Part shown: piece after piece, positions 33,771 to 44,344 of the stretch
Numbering within the stretch: the stretch's first letter is position 1
Layout: each line of letters opens with the position of its first letter
Source: Sphingomonas aquatilis
GTDB taxonomy: Bacteria; Pseudomonadota; Alphaproteobacteria; Sphingomonadales; Sphingomonadaceae
DNA: 64,000 bases
Direction: 5' to 3'
NCBI RefSeq assembly: GCF_014196115.1
Contig: NZ_JACIDB010000001.1
Span: forward strand, 806,001 to 870,000
The notes under the pieces: generated by a model
Databases searched by the model: none
What the model was told of the DNA's origin: nothing
The model's input: only the letters and a program-made list of their open reading frames with translations
Program-made: the position numbers and the translations under genes

Positions 33771-36248
33771 ATGGCGTTTTCCCGCAGCGTGGCGATGATC
33801 GTTGCCGCCAGCGCTCTGGCGGCGGGCATGGTGACAGGAGAGGGGCTGGCGCAGCAGGCGGCTTCTACCGGCGTCGCGCATCCCGAGCTGTGGCCGACGC
33901 TGCCGATGAAGCTGAAACGCAATCCGAAGGTCGAGGCACGGGTCGACGCGATCCTGAAGCGGATGAGCGTGGAGGATAAGGTCGGCCAGCTGATCCAGGT
34001 CGATATCGCCTCGATCACGCCCAAGGACCTCGAGACGTACAAACTCGGTTCGGTTCTGAACGGCGGCAATTCGGCGCCCAATAGCGACGAATTCGCCCCT
34101 GCCGCGGAATGGTTGAAGCTGTTCGACGCGTTCTACAACGCGTCGGTGAAGCGCAGCGATGGGCGCCCGGTCGTGCCGATTATCTGGGGCACTGACGCGG
34201 TGCATGGCGACAACAATATCGTTGGCGCGACGCTGTTCCCGCACAATATCGGCCTTGGCGCGACGCGGGACCCTGCGCTGATCCGGCGTATCGGCGCCGC
34301 GACCGCGGCGGAAACGGCGGCAACCGGCATCGACTGGAGCTTCGCGCCGACGGTGGCGGTGGTGCAGGACGACCGCTGGGGTCGGACCTACGAAAGCTAT
34401 TCCGAAGAGCCTGAGATCGTCCAAGCCTATGCCGGACAGATGGTCGAAGGGCTGCAGGGCGCGGTCGGTCAGGACTTCATGGCGCCCGGCCATGTCATTT
34501 CCTCGGTGAAGCATTTCCTGGGCGATGGCGGCACCGGCGGCCGCGATCAGGGTGATACGCGCGTCAGCGAACAGGTGCTGCGCGACGTGCATGCCGCGGG
34601 CTACAAAAGCGGCCTCGCCGCGGGCGCGCTGACCGTGATGCCGAGCTTTTCCAGCTGGAACGGCGTCAAGATGACCGGCAATAAAAGCCTGCTCACCGAC
34701 GTGCTGAAGCAGCGCATGGGCTTCGATGGCTTCGCGATCGGGGACTGGAACGCGCACGGCCAGGTGCCGGGGTGCAGCAACGAGGATTGCCCGGCAGCGA
34801 TCAATGCGGGCCTCGACATGTTCATGTATTCCGGCCCGAAGTGGAAGGAGCTGTACGCGAACACGCTGCGCGAGGCGAAGGACGGGACGATCCCGGCGGC
34901 GCGGCTGGACGATGCGGTACGGCGGATCCTGCGGGTGAAGATGCTGGCGGGCACGTTCGATGCCGGGCGCCCGTCGTCGCGGCCGATGGCGGGCAAGTTC
35001 GACCTGCTGGGTTCTCCCGAGCATCGCGCTATCGCGCGTCAGGCGGTGCGTGAATCGCTCGTGCTGCTCAAGAACAACGGCGGCGTGCTGCCGCTGAAGC
35101 CTAGTGCCAATATCCTCGTCGCCGGCCGTGGCGCGGACAATATCGGCCAGCAGTCGGGTGGCTGGTCGATCACCTGGCAGGGCACGGGCGTCACCAATGC
35201 CGCCTTCCCTAACGGCCAGTCGATCTGGAGCGGGATCGATCAGGCGGTGCGGGCGGGCGGCGGCAAGGCGACGCTGGCGGTCGATGGCGCGTACACGACT
35301 AGGCCCGATGCTGCGATCGTCGTGTTCGGCGAAACGCCTTATGCTGAGTTTACCGGCGACCGCCCGACGCTGGAATATAGCCCCGAAGACAAGAGCGACC
35401 TTGCGCTGCTGAAGAGGCTGAAGGCGGCGGGCATTCCGGTCGTCGCGGTGTTCCTGTCGGGGCGGCCGCTGTGGGTGAACCCGGAGTTGAACGCGGCCGA
35501 TGCCTTCGTTGCGGCCTTCCTGCCCGGCACCGAGGGTGGCGGCGTCGCCGACGTGCTGATTGCAGGGCGCGACGGCAAGCCGCGCAACGACTTTCATGGC
35601 AGACTCAGCTTTTCGTGGCCCAAGCGACTCGACCAATATGTGCTCAACCGGCGCGATCCCAATTACGATCCGCTGTTCTCGTTCGGCTACGGCCTGACCT
35701 ATGCGAAGGGCGCGACGGTGCCACAGCTGAGCGAGGCAAGGCCTGCGGGCGGTGCGGCCGATCAGAATGCCTTGTTCGTGCGCGGGCGCGTCGTGCCGGG
35801 CGCGCGGCTGGAGACGCAGGGACCCGTCCAGCTCAGCCGGGTCGATCGCACGTCGCAGGAGGATAGTCTGCGCCTCACCTTCGCCGGCACGGGTGCGGCT
35901 AGCGCCTATCTGGACGAGGCGACGCCGATCGATCTGACACGCGAGACGAACGGCGATCTCAGCCTGATCGTCGACTATCGCGTGACGCAGGCACCCACCG
36001 CGGAGGTAACGCTGGGGGTGCTGGGTAAGGCGGCCGGCACCGTGCCGATCACCGGTGCGCTGAAAGGCGAAGTCGGCGAATGGCGGCAGATCGCCGTGCC
36101 GCTGCGCTGCTTTGCGCAAAGTGGCGCGACGATGGGGGCGGTGCAGCGCCCCTGGGTGATCGCGACCACCGGGCGGCTCGGCATGGATGTCTCGGGCGTC
36201 CGCATCGCGAGCGCGCCGCCGGGGCCGGTGAGCTGCGGCACGCGCTGA
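33771..36248 (+). CDS. Exported GH3 exo-beta-glucosidase
   Basis: An 825-residue protein with a signal peptide ending near GLAQQ (residue 28). The GH3 barrel follows (KVGQLIQVDI, IWGTDAVHGDNNI, FAPTVAVVQDDRWGRTYESYSEEPEIV, VKHFLGDGGT, GFDGFAIGDWNAH with the nucleophile Asp). The second GH3 domain comes next (LPLKPSANILVAGRGADNIGQQSGGWSITWQG, YGLTYA), then a C-terminal beta domain of about 180 residues. The layout matches bacterial exo-1,3/1,4-beta-glucosidases (ExoP/CdxA-like). AGGAGAGG precedes the ATG. Cello- or laminari-oligosaccharides are likely substrates; no link to rhamnogalacturonan is evident except proximity. Confidence 0.88.
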   Translation: MAFSRSVAMIVAASALAAGMVTGEGLAQQAASTGVAHPELWPTLPMKLKRNPKVEARVDAILKRMSVEDKVGQLIQVDIASITPKDLETYKLGSVLNGGNSAPNSDEFAPAAEWLKLFDAFYNASVKRSDGRPVVPIIWGTDAVHGDNNIVGATLFPHNIGLGATRDPALIRRIGAATAAETAATGIDWSFAPTVAVVQDDRWGRTYESYSEEPEIVQAYAGQMVEGLQGAVGQDFMAPGHVISSVKHFLGDGGTGGRDQGDTRVSEQVLRDVHAAGYKSGLAAGALTVMPSFSSWNGVKMTGNKSLLTDVLKQRMGFDGFAIGDWNAHGQVPGCSNEDCPAAINAGLDMFMYSGPKWKELYANTLREAKDGTIPAARLDDAVRRILRVKMLAGTFDAGRPSSRPMAGKFDLLGSPEHRAIARQAVRESLVLLKNNGGVLPLKPSANILVAGRGADNIGQQSGGWSITWQGTGVTNAAFPNGQSIWSGIDQAVRAGGGKATLAVDGAYTTRPDAAIVVFGETPYAEFTGDRPTLEYSPEDKSDLALLKRLKAAGIPVVAVFLSGRPLWVNPELNAADAFVAAFLPGTEGGGVADVLIAGRDGKPRNDFHGRLSFSWPKRLDQYVLNRRDPNYDPLFSFGYGLTYAKGATVPQLSEARPAGGAADQNALFVRGRVVPGARLETQGPVQLSRVDRTSQEDSLRLTFAGTGAASAYLDEATPIDLTRETNGDLSLIVDYRVTQAPTAEVTLGVLGKAAGTVPITGALKGEVGEWRQIAVPLRCFAQSGATMGAVQRPWVIATTGRLGMDVSGVRIASAPPGPVSCGTR

Positions 36249-36355
36249 ACCAAGTCAGCCGGTCCTCGCGTTGATCGCGCGGGAACCGGCTTGTCGGGCA
36301 TTCGTCTGACGACATGGGATGCCGGCGATGGGGACCGGATCGAGAAGGGGGTGAC

Positions 36356-37222
36356 GTGCGCACAAAGGGTCTCGTGCGGCTGGTGGTCGGCGGTGCGCTG
36401 GTGCTGGCGTCGAGTGGCTGTGCCGCGCTGTCGCACGGGTTCGTCAACGCCGCCGGCCCGGTCGCGGCGGATCAGCGTCATCTGTTCGTCGTGCTCGCCT
36501 GCGTGCTCGTCTTCGTTGCCGGGCCGGTGCTGCTGCTCGTGCCGCTGTTCGCCTGGCATTACCGGCTGTCGAACACCCGCCATGCCTATCGCCCGAACTG
36601 GTCCTTCTCCTGGCCGGTCGAGGCGCTGATCTGGATCCCGCCGACCGCGATCGTCATCGGTTTGGCGGTGCTGCTGTGGCATCATACGATCCGCGACGAT
36701 CCCTATCGGCCGCTTCCCGGCGGGCCGCCGGTCGAGGTGCAGGCGATCGCACTCGATTGGAAATGGGTGTTTATCTATCCGAGGCAGGGTGTCGCTTCGA
36801 TCGATCGCCTGACCATTCCCGTCGGGCGTCCGGTGCGTATCCGGCTAACCAGCGGTACGGTGATGCAATCGCTGATGATCCCGCAGCTCGCCGGGCAGGT
36901 CTATGCGATGGCGGGCATGACGACGCAGCTTCACATCATGGCGTCGCGCCCCGGCACCTTTCGCGGCGCCAACACGCAATACAATGGCGATGGCTTTGCA
37001 CATCAGCGCTTCGACGTGGTGGCGCTTCCGGCCGGCGCGTACGATCGCTGGCTGACGCAGGCGCGGGCAGCCGACCGTCCGCTCGATGCGGCGACGTGGC
37101 GGCGGCTTTCGGCGCGCTCGGTCATCGCGCAACCGGTCGTCTTTTCCAGCGTGGCGCCGCAACTCTTCGACCGGGTCGTCGCCCAGGCGGGCGATCACGG
37201 CCATAGGAAGGATCATCGATGA
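36356..37222 (+). CDS. cyoA: Cytochrome o ubiquinol oxidase subunit II
   Basis: A 288-residue lipoprotein-type subunit. The GTG at 36356, seven bases after AAGGGG, gives a lipoprotein signal with lipobox ASSGC. Two membrane helices follow (LFVVLACVLVFVAGPVLLLV and LIWIPPTAIVIGLAVLLW). The cupredoxin domain has the CyoA wording ALDWKWVFIYP, LMIPQLAGQVYAMAGMTTQLHI and GTFRGANTQYNGDGFAHQRF; the copper-A ligands of cytochrome c oxidases are absent, as expected for a quinol oxidase. It overlaps cyoB by four bases. Confidence 0.93.
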   Translation: MRTKGLVRLVVGGALVLASSGCAALSHGFVNAAGPVAADQRHLFVVLACVLVFVAGPVLLLVPLFAWHYRLSNTRHAYRPNWSFSWPVEALIWIPPTAIVIGLAVLLWHHTIRDDPYRPLPGGPPVEVQAIALDWKWVFIYPRQGVASIDRLTIPVGRPVRIRLTSGTVMQSLMIPQLAGQVYAMAGMTTQLHIMASRPGTFRGANTQYNGDGFAHQRFDVVALPAGAYDRWLTQARAADRPLDAATWRRLSARSVIAQPVVFSSVAPQLFDRVVAQAGDHGHRKDHR

Positions 37223-39306
37223 CCGCCGCGTCCCCCGTCTTCCCGGCGCTGCTGGGGCGGTTCGCCTGGGCCGATCTGCCGTTCGTGCGGGCATGGCAGG
37301 ATCCCAATGCGAGCGAGATCGTCGGTGCCGCGGCCGGCGGGCTGGTGGTGATCGGCGCCGTTGCAGTCGTGGTGTTGCTGACCCGCTATCGGCTGTGGGC
37401 CGAATGGCTGACCAGCCTCGACCACAAGAAGATCGGCATCATGTACATCGTCACGGCCTTCGTGATGCTCGCCCGCGCGCTGGTCGAGGCGGTGCTGATG
37501 CGCGTGCAGCAGGCGGTGGCGATCGGCGATCCGGGCTTCCTGTCGCCCGACCATTTCGGCCAGCTGTTCTCGACGCACGGGTCGATCATGATCTTCTTCA
37601 TGGCGATGCCGTTCCTCACCGGTCTGATCAATTACGTCATGCCGCTGCAGATCGGCGCGCGCGACATGGCCTTCCCATGGGCCAATTCGATCGCGCTGTG
37701 GCTGACGATCGGTGCGGCCGGGCTGATGATGGCGAGCCTCGTCGTCGGACAGTTTTCCACCGGCGGGTGGAGCGGCTATCCGCCCTATACCGAGCGCGCG
37801 TTCAGCCCCGGCGTCGGCGTCGATTACTGGATCTGGGCGGTGACGCTGTCGTCGATCAGCTCGACGATGGCGGGGATCAATATCGCCTGCACGCTGTACA
37901 AGCTGCGCTGTCCGGGCATGACCATGATGCGCATGCCGATGTTCTGCTGGACGTCGCTCTGCACCGCGATCCTGATGATCTTCGCGCTGCCGCCGCTGAC
38001 CGTCGCGACGGGCCTGCTCGCGCTCGACCGGTATCTGGGCTTCCACATGTTCACCAACGACCTCGGCGGGAACATGATGAACTACGCCAACCTCTTCTGG
38101 CTGTTCGGCCATCCGGAGGTGTACATCCTGATCCTGCCCGCCTTCGGCGTCTATTCGGAGGTGGTATCGACCTTCTCCGGCAAGGACCTGTACGGATATA
38201 CCTCGCTGGTCATCGCGACGATGGCGATCGCGGTGTTGAGCTTCACCGTCTGGGTCCACCACTTCTTCACCATGGGGCAATCGGCTGAGATCAACGCGGT
38301 GTTCGGCATCGCGACGATGACGATCGGCGTGCCGACGGGGGTGAAGATCTACGACTGGATCTGGACGATGTTTCGGGGTGAGGTGCGATTCAGCGTGCCG
38401 ATGCTGTATGCCATCGCCTTCATGATGACGTTCGTGCTGGGCGGCCTGACCGGGATCGTGCTGGCGATGCCGCCGCTCGATTACCTCGTCCACAACACGC
38501 TGTTCCTCGTCGCCCACTTCCACAACATGCTGATCCCCGGGCTGCTGTACGGGATGCTCGCCGGTTACACCTATTGGTTTCCCAAGGCGTTCGGGTTCCG
38601 CCTCGACGAACGTTGGGGGCGGGTTGCGGTGGCGTGCTGGGTGGTGGGCTTCTACCTCGCGTTCATGCCGCTGTACGTGCTCGGCGCGAGCGGGATGGCG
38701 CGGCGGACGAGCGCGATCTTCGAACCCGATTTCCGGCCGTGGCTGTACGTCGCCTGCGTCGGCGCTTTCGTGCTGCTCGCCGCGCTCGTCTCACTGGGGG
38801 TGCAATTGTGGGTCAGTATTCGAACCCGCGACGCGCGCCGGGTGCCGGCTGGCGATCCGTGGGACGGGCGGAGCCTTGAATGGGCGATCCCGTCTCCGCC
38901 GCCGGCGTATAACTTTGCCGTGCTGCCGCCGGTCGATCGGCGCGACTGGTTCTACGACCGCAAGCACGATGCGGCGAAGCCCGATCCGTACCGGCGGCCC
39001 GCAGGCTATGAGGCCATCGACATGCCGCGCAACGCCATGAGCGGTATGGCGATCGGTTTGTCCGCCGCGTTGGCGGCGTTCGGGCTGGTATGGGGCATGT
39101 GGTGGCTCGCGGTGGTGAGCGTCGAACTGATCGTCGCGGCGGTCGTGTTGCGCAGCTTCGGGCGGGGGCAGCACCGGACCATCCCGGCGCGGCAGGTCGC
39201 GGCGGAGCATGATGCCTGGCTCGCGTTGGTTCATGCGACGCCGCCGACGCCGCGGCAGACGGAAATGAGTGACGCCAATCGCGGTCGGGCGGAGATCAAG
39301 GCATGA
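37219..39306 (+). CDS. cyoB: Cytochrome o ubiquinol oxidase subunit I
   Basis: A 695-residue integral membrane protein with the haem-copper oxidase core: STHGSIMIFFMAMPFL with a low-spin haem His, LFWLFGHPEVYILILPAFGVYSEV with the copper-B His and the cross-linked Tyr, VHHFFTMG with the other two copper-B His, and HNTLFLVAHFHNM with the remaining haem ligands. DHKKIGIMY at the N-terminus is typical. It oxidises ubiquinol, reduces oxygen to water and pumps protons. Length is slightly above the roughly 660 residues of E. coli CyoB. Start overlaps cyoA and stop overlaps cyoC. Confidence 0.96.
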   Translation: MTAASPVFPALLGRFAWADLPFVRAWQDPNASEIVGAAAGGLVVIGAVAVVVLLTRYRLWAEWLTSLDHKKIGIMYIVTAFVMLARALVEAVLMRVQQAVAIGDPGFLSPDHFGQLFSTHGSIMIFFMAMPFLTGLINYVMPLQIGARDMAFPWANSIALWLTIGAAGLMMASLVVGQFSTGGWSGYPPYTERAFSPGVGVDYWIWAVTLSSISSTMAGINIACTLYKLRCPGMTMMRMPMFCWTSLCTAILMIFALPPLTVATGLLALDRYLGFHMFTNDLGGNMMNYANLFWLFGHPEVYILILPAFGVYSEVVSTFSGKDLYGYTSLVIATMAIAVLSFTVWVHHFFTMGQSAEINAVFGIATMTIGVPTGVKIYDWIWTMFRGEVRFSVPMLYAIAFMMTFVLGGLTGIVLAMPPLDYLVHNTLFLVAHFHNMLIPGLLYGMLAGYTYWFPKAFGFRLDERWGRVAVACWVVGFYLAFMPLYVLGASGMARRTSAIFEPDFRPWLYVACVGAFVLLAALVSLGVQLWVSIRTRDARRVPAGDPWDGRSLEWAIPSPPPAYNFAVLPPVDRRDWFYDRKHDAAKPDPYRRPAGYEAIDMPRNAMSGMAIGLSAALAAFGLVWGMWWLAVVSVELIVAAVVLRSFGRGQHRTIPARQVAAEHDAWLALVHATPPTPRQTEMSDANRGRAEIKA

Positions 39307-39929
39307 GGGACCCCGAACTGGCGCATGTCGGCCTGCCGCTCGGCAAGAGCGAGGGGTTGGACACGGAGCGGGCGGAGACGGCGATCTTCGGCTTCTGGCT
39401 GTTCCTGATGAGCGACGCCGTGCTCTTCGCGTTACTGTTCGCGACCTATGGCACGATGGTCGCCAATACCGTCGGCGGGCCGACGCCGGCGTCCGAATTC
39501 AAGCTGCTGCCGACCTTCGTCGAAACGCTGCTGTTGCTGACCAGCAGTGCGACCTTCGGCCGGGCGAGCGTCGCCATGACCTGGCGCGAGCCCCGGCGCG
39601 TGCTGATCGGCTGGCTGGTCGCGACATTGGGGCTGGGGCTGAGCTTCCTGGCGCTGGAGGCGAACGACTTTGCGACGATGTTCGCTCATGGCGCCCTTCC
39701 GACACGAAGTGGCTTCCTGTCGTCCTTCTTCGCCCTCGTCGGACTGCATGGGTTGCATGTCGCGCTGGGCAGCTTCTGGCTGGTGGTGATGATCGGGCAG
39801 ATATTGGCTTACGGTTGCGATGCCAGGGTGCGGGTCAATCTGCTGCGGCTGGGGCTGTTCTGGCACCTGATCGACATCGTCTGGATCGCGATCTTCAGTC
39901 TCGTCTATCTGCCGGGGGCGATCCGATGA
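39303..39929 (+). CDS. cyoC: Cytochrome o ubiquinol oxidase subunit III
   Basis: A 208-residue protein with five membrane helices and CyoC wording: ETAIFGFWLFLMSDAVLFALLFATY, ETLLLLTSSATFG, GFLSSFFALVGLHGLHVALG and LFWHLIDIVWIAIFSLVYL. It is a structural subunit of the bo3 oxidase. Both ends overlap neighbours by four bases (ATGA), as usual for this operon. Confidence 0.94.
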   Translation: MRDPELAHVGLPLGKSEGLDTERAETAIFGFWLFLMSDAVLFALLFATYGTMVANTVGGPTPASEFKLLPTFVETLLLLTSSATFGRASVAMTWREPRRVLIGWLVATLGLGLSFLALEANDFATMFAHGALPTRSGFLSSFFALVGLHGLHVALGSFWLVVMIGQILAYGCDARVRVNLLRLGLFWHLIDIVWIAIFSLVYLPGAIR

Positions 39930-40240
39930 GCAATCCGGCCAAGGAGCGGGCGGCGGCGCTACGGACCTATGCGGTCGGCTATGTGGGGTCGCTGGCGCTG
40001 ACCGCCGCCGCCTTCGTCGCGGTGCGCTGGCCGAGCTTTGCCAGCCGGACGACGTTCGGGATCGTGCTGGCGCTGGGGTTCGTGCAGATGGTGGTGCAGT
40101 TCCGCTGCTTCCTCCACATCGGGCTGAAGCGGTCGTCGCGGCATGACCTGCAGCTGATCCTGTTCACCGCGCTGATCATCGCGCTGATGGCGAGCGGGAC
40201 GCTGGTGATCCTGTTCAACTTAAGGGGACGGATGGGGTAG
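39926..40240 (+). CDS. cyoD: Cytochrome o ubiquinol oxidase subunit IV
   Basis: A 104-residue protein with three membrane helices and the CyoD pattern TYAVGYVGSLALTAAAF, LALGFVQMVVQFRCFLHI and LILFTALIIALMASGTLVILFNL. It helps assemble the bo3 oxidase. A haem O synthase gene (cyoE), which often follows, is absent here. Confidence 0.93.
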   Translation: MSNPAKERAAALRTYAVGYVGSLALTAAAFVAVRWPSFASRTTFGIVLALGFVQMVVQFRCFLHIGLKRSSRHDLQLILFTALIIALMASGTLVILFNLRGRMG

Positions 40241-40325
40241 GGGCCGCCCCGTTCCCATCCGTTCGTGCTGGTGAGCAGGCCGCCGAGCCCCCCAGGCTCG
40301 GCTGAAACCATCCGGGGGATGGTTT
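40228..40325. terminator. Three consecutive hairpins downstream of cyoD
   Basis: Hairpin 1 has ACGGATGGG/CCCATCCGT arms (40228-40262) and covers the cyoD stop. Hairpin 2 is GCCGAGCC/GGCTCGGC (40282-40302). Hairpin 3 is AAACCATCC/GGATGGTTT (40305-40325). All arms pair perfectly. No T run follows, so these may act as 3' stabilisers or Rho-linked ends rather than simple terminators. They separate the convergent cyoD and rpoD genes. Confidence 0.5.
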
Positions 40326-40338
40326 CACCTAGCTCACT

Positions 40339-40412
40339 GTCGAAGCACGGGCTTCCGCAAGCGATGCCGGTGCTTGTGGAAGCCCGCCCTTCGACAGGCT
40401 CAGGGCGAACGG
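40339..40412. repeat. Palindromic repeat (REP-like) in the cyoD-rpoD gap
   Basis: Arms 40339-40362 and 40372-40395 form a 24-base inverted repeat with three mismatches. The right part, 40386-40412, is identical over 27 bases to the reverse complement of 45964-45990, inside carA. The element therefore belongs to a dispersed family. Confidence 0.75.
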
Positions 40413-40427
40413 AAATTGGGCGGGCAG

Positions 40428-42464
40428 TTACTGATCCAGGAACGAGCGCATCTTGCGGCTGCGGCTGGGGTGCTTCAGCTTGCGCAGCGCCTTGGCTTCG
40501 ATCTGGCGGATACGTTCGCGCGTCACCGAGAACTGCTGGCCGACCTCTTCCAGCGTGTGGTCGGTGTTCATGCCGATGCCGAAGCGCATGCGCAGCACGC
40601 GTTCTTCGCGCGGAGTGAGCGAGGCGAGGACGCGGGTGACCGTTTCCTTGAGGTTCGCCTGGATCGCGGCATCGACCGGGATGACGGCGTTCTTGTCTTC
40701 GATGAAGTCGCCCAGGTGGCTGTCTTCCTCGTCGCCGATCGGCGTTTCGAGGGAGATCGGCTCCTTGGCGATCTTCATCACCTTGCGCACCTTTTCGAGC
40801 GGCATGCTCAGGCGCTCCGCCATTTCCTCGGGCGTGGGCTCGCGACCCTGCTCGTGGAGGAACTGGCGGCTGGTGCGGACCAGCTTGTTGATCGTCTCGA
40901 TCATATGGACCGGGATGCGGATCGTGCGCGCCTGATCGGCGATCGAGCGCGTGATCGCCTGACGGATCCACCAGGTCGCATAGGTCGAGAACTTGTAACC
41001 GCGGCGGTATTCGAACTTATCGACCGCCTTCATCAGGCCGATGTTGCCTTCCTGAATCAGATCCAGGAACTGAAGACCGCGGTTTGTATACTTCTTGGCG
41101 ATCGAGATCACGAGGCGCAGGTTCGCCTCGACCATCTCCTTCTTGGCGATGCGCGCCTCACGCTCCGCCTTCTGCACCATGTTGACGATGCGGCGGAATT
41201 CGCCGAGCGCCATGCCGGTCTGCTGCGAAATCTCGCTGATCTCACCGCGGATGCGATCGACCGCCGCTTCCTCGTTGGCGGCGAAATTGCCCCACTTCTT
41301 GTCCAGCTTCGCGACCGACTGCAGCCACGTGTCATCGGTCTCGTGGCCGACATAGCGGTCGAGGAAGTCCTTGCGGCTGACCTTGTGGCGTTCGGCGAGG
41401 CGCAGCATCTGGCCGCCCAGCGCGGTGAGGCGCCGGTTGAAGGCATAAAGCTGGTCGACGAGATATTCGATCTTGGCGTTGTGGAACTGGACGCTCTCGA
41501 CCTCGGCGGTCAGCTCTTCGCGCAGCTTCTGATACTTGCGCTCGTCCGCTGCCGACAGCTCGCCACCCGCCTGCATCGCATCGAGGCGCGCCTGCTGGAT
41601 CTTGCTGAACTTCTTGTAGAGCGCGGTGATGTTGGCGAACCGCTCGAGCGCCTGCGGCTTGAGCGTCTCTTCCATCTGCGCGAGGCTGAGGGTGTTGTCC
41701 TCTTCCTCATCATCGCTGGGACGCGGCGGGCGCGGGCTGCCGTCCTCGTCCTCGTCATCCGCGGACACTTCCTCAGGCTCGGCCTCTTCCTTGAAGCTGG
41801 CGCCGGCGGTCTTTTCGCTGATCTCGCCGGTGTCGTCGTCCTCGGCACCCTCGACCTGCTCGGCCGACGGACCCTTCGACAGCATCGCGTCGAGATCGAG
41901 GATCTCGCGCAGCTGCATCGTGCCTTCGTTGAGCTGCGTCGACCAGTCGATGATGGCGTTGAAGGTGATCGGCGATTCGCACAGGCCCAGGATCATCGTG
42001 TCCCGACCGGCCTCGATCCGCTTGGCGATGGCGATTTCGCCTTCGCGGCTGAGCAGTTCGACCGCGCCCATTTCGCGCAGGTACATGCGGACCGGATCGT
42101 CGGTCCGGTCGACGGTTTCCTTCTTCTTGGTTTCGAGCGCAGGCGCGGCGGTGCCATCGCCGTCAACCTCGGTGACCTCGGCCTCGTCCTCCTCGGACGC
42201 TTCCTTCTCGTCACCGTCCTCGCCGGCTTCCTCGTTCTCGACGATATTGACGCCCATCTCGTTGAGGGCCGCCATGATATCTTCGAGCTGATCGGAGGAC
42301 ATCTGGTCCTGCGGCAGCGCCTCGTTCAGCTGGTCGTAGGTGATGTAGCCGCGCTTCTTGGCGCGCGCGATCAGCTTTTTGATGTCGGCATCGTTCAGGT
42401 CGATCAGCGGTGCATCGGCCCCATCGCTACCGTCGTCACCACCGTTACCGTTAAGCTTCGCCAT
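40428..42464 (-). CDS. rpoD: RNA polymerase primary sigma factor
   Basis: A 678-residue sigma-70. Region 1.1 is at the start ([23 protein letters not shown]), region 1.2 at [11 protein letters not shown], and a long acidic non-conserved insert precedes region 2. Region 2 has [29 protein letters not shown] for -10 recognition, region 3 [22 protein letters not shown], and region 4 [39 protein letters not shown] for -35 recognition. The ATG at 42464 overlaps the dnaG stop by one base and has GAGGA upstream. It is part of the classical dnaG-rpoD macromolecular synthesis operon. Confidence 0.97.
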   Translation of the reverse strand: MAKLNGNGGDDGSDGADAPLIDLNDADIKKLIARAKKRGYITYDQLNEALPQDQMSSDQLEDIMAALNEMGVNIVENEEAGEDGDEKEASEEDEAEVTEVDGDGTAAPALETKKKETVDRTDDPVRMYLREMGAVELLSREGEIAIAKRIEAGRDTMILGLCESPITFNAIIDWSTQLNEGTMQLREILDLDAMLSKGPSAEQVEGAEDDDTGEISEKTAGASFKEEAEPEEVSADDEDEDGSPRPPRPSDDEEEDNTLSLAQMEETLKPQALERFANITALYKKFSKIQQARLDAMQAGGELSAADERKYQKLREELTAEVESVQFHNAKIEYLVDQLYAFNRRLTALGGQMLRLAERHKVSRKDFLDRYVGHETDDTWLQSVAKLDKKWGNFAANEEAAVDRIRGEISEISQQTGMALGEFRRIVNMVQKAEREARIAKKEMVEANLRLVISIAKKYTNRGLQFLDLIQEGNIGLMKAVDKFEYRRGYKFSTYATWWIRQAITRSIADQARTIRIPVHMIETINKLVRTSRQFLHEQGREPTPEEMAERLSMPLEKVRKVMKIAKEPISLETPIGDEEDSHLGDFIEDKNAVIPVDAAIQANLKETVTRVLASLTPREERVLRMRFGIGMNTDHTLEEVGQQFSVTRERIRQIEAKALRKLKHPSRSRKMRSFLDQ

Positions 42465-44344
42465 CAATTGTCCTCGGAACCAAACGCTCGGGCGTCTTCG
42501 TTCGCTTGCACGAGATTTGCAAGTCGAAGCTCCAACGCCTGTTTCTCTTTCACCAATGCCACTTGCCGTTCGAACGCCGCATCGGTGAAATGCGCCTGCA
42601 TCGAGACGGTCGCCTCGTGCAGGGCCAGGTCGACTTCGGGGCGGGCCACCAGAATGGCGATCGCCTCGTCAAGATCGGCCCGGGCGCGGCTGACGTCGCC
42701 GCCGCTTTGCGTGAACGAATAGGGCATCGTGTCGGCCCTCAACAGATCGCTGGCGATCGTATCGAACCCACTCCGCGCCAATATGGTGCGCAGACGCGCG
42801 CTATCAAGCGCCTGATCCTCGAGCGCGACATCGACGACCGCTTCGAACAAGCGGCCGAGCGCGCCATCGACCAGTTTGAGGCTGCCGAGCACCTCCATAT
42901 GCCGGGCGATCTCCACCGGATGGCGGATCAGGCCCGCGAGTACCGCCTTGGCCAGCACGCGGTCGATCCCGGCGGCGTGGAAGGCCTTCACATCCTCGGT
43001 CGGCGGAGCGATCGGCTGTTTCCACTGGCCGTCCGCACCACGCTTGCCCTGGGGGCGCGGTGCGTTGGGAGTGAAGGTGCGACGTTTCGGCGCGAAATGC
43101 TCGTAGAAGCGATTGCGGAAGTCGTTTTCATATTCCTTGCGCACCGACCCGTCGGCGATCGTCGCGGCGAGATCGGCGAGCCGTTGCTTCAGGCCGGCGC
43201 GCTGTTCGGGCGTGTCGAGCGGGCCGGCGGCGACCTCGCTCTGCCACAGGCGGTCGACCAGCGGCTGGGGCTGGCCGAGCAATGCCTCCATCGCGGCGGC
43301 GCCGCCGGCCTTCACCAGATCGTCGGGGTCCTGCCCCTGCGGCAGGGTGACGAAGGACAGGCTGCGGCCGGGGGCGAGCATGGGGAGGGCGCGGTTGGCG
43401 GCACGCAACGCCGCCTTCTGCCCGGCGCTGTCGCCGTCGAAGCAGAGGATCGGCACGTCGACCATCCGCCACAGCCGTTCGAGCTGTGCCTCGGTCAGCG
43501 CGGTGCCGAGCGGGGCGACGGCTTCGTGGATGCCCGCCTGGCTGAGCGCGATGACGTCCATATATCCTTCGACCACCAGCACGCGGTTCGCCTTGCGCGC
43601 AGCGGGGGCGGCGCGGTCGAGATTGTAGAGCGTGCGGCCCTTGTCGAAGAGCGGCGTGTCGGGCGAGTTGAGGTATTTGGGCTCGCCGTCGCCGATCACG
43701 CGGCCGCCGAAGGCGATGACGCGGCCGCGGGCGTCGCGGATCGGGATCATCAGCCGGCCGCGGAAGCGATCGTACGGGTCCTTACCCTCGACCTGGATCA
43801 GCAGGCCGCATTCGACGAGCGCGGGGTCGCCGTAATCCTTCAGCGCGGTCTTCAGCTTGCCGCGGCTGTCGGGGGAAAAGCCCATGCCGAAGGTGCGGGC
43901 GGTGTCGGGGGTGATGCCGCGCTTGGCGAGGACGGTGCGGGCTTCGGCACCGCCGATGCCGTTCAGCTGTTCGGTGAACCAGCTCGCGGCGTCGGCCATC
44001 GCGTCGTGCAGGCCCTTGGCGCGTTCGGCCTTGGCAGCGGCGCGGCGATCCTGCGCGGGCATCTCCATGCCGGCGGCCTGCGCCAGTTCCTTCACCGCAT
44101 CGATGAAGGGCAGGCCGCGCTGATCGGTCATCCACCGAATCGCATCGCCATGCGCCGAGCATCCGAAGCAGTGGTAGAAGCCCTTGTCGTCGTTGACGTA
44201 GAAGCTGGGCGTCTTTTCGTTGTGGAACGGGCAGCAGCCGCGCATCTCGCGGCCCGCCTTGGTGAGCTTGGTCGTCTTGCCGATCAGCGCCGACAGCGAC
44301 GTACGGGCGCGAAGCTCGTCGAGGAACTGCGGGGACAGGCTCAT
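42464..44344 (-). CDS. dnaG: DNA primase
   Basis: A 626-residue primase. The N-terminal zinc-binding domain is clear ([25 protein letters not shown]), followed by the RNA polymerase core and the TOPRIM domain ([31 protein letters not shown]). A C-terminal helicase-binding region completes it. It makes the RNA primers for lagging-strand synthesis. Length is normal. It precedes rpoD with a one-base overlap; a 363-base gap separates it from the upstream YqeY-like gene, so it probably has its own promoter. Confidence 0.97.
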   Translation of the reverse strand: MSLSPQFLDELRARTSLSALIGKTTKLTKAGREMRGCCPFHNEKTPSFYVNDDKGFYHCFGCSAHGDAIRWMTDQRGLPFIDAVKELAQAAGMEMPAQDRRAAAKAERAKGLHDAMADAASWFTEQLNGIGGAEARTVLAKRGITPDTARTFGMGFSPDSRGKLKTALKDYGDPALVECGLLIQVEGKDPYDRFRGRLMIPIRDARGRVIAFGGRVIGDGEPKYLNSPDTPLFDKGRTLYNLDRAAPAARKANRVLVVEGYMDVIALSQAGIHEAVAPLGTALTEAQLERLWRMVDVPILCFDGDSAGQKAALRAANRALPMLAPGRSLSFVTLPQGQDPDDLVKAGGAAAMEALLGQPQPLVDRLWQSEVAAGPLDTPEQRAGLKQRLADLAATIADGSVRKEYENDFRNRFYEHFAPKRRTFTPNAPRPQGKRGADGQWKQPIAPPTEDVKAFHAAGIDRVLAKAVLAGLIRHPVEIARHMEVLGSLKLVDGALGRLFEAVVDVALEDQALDSARLRTILARSGFDTIASDLLRADTMPYSFTQSGGDVSRARADLDEAIAILVARPEVDLALHEATVSMQAHFTDAAFERQVALVKEKQALELRLANLVQANEDARAFGSEDN

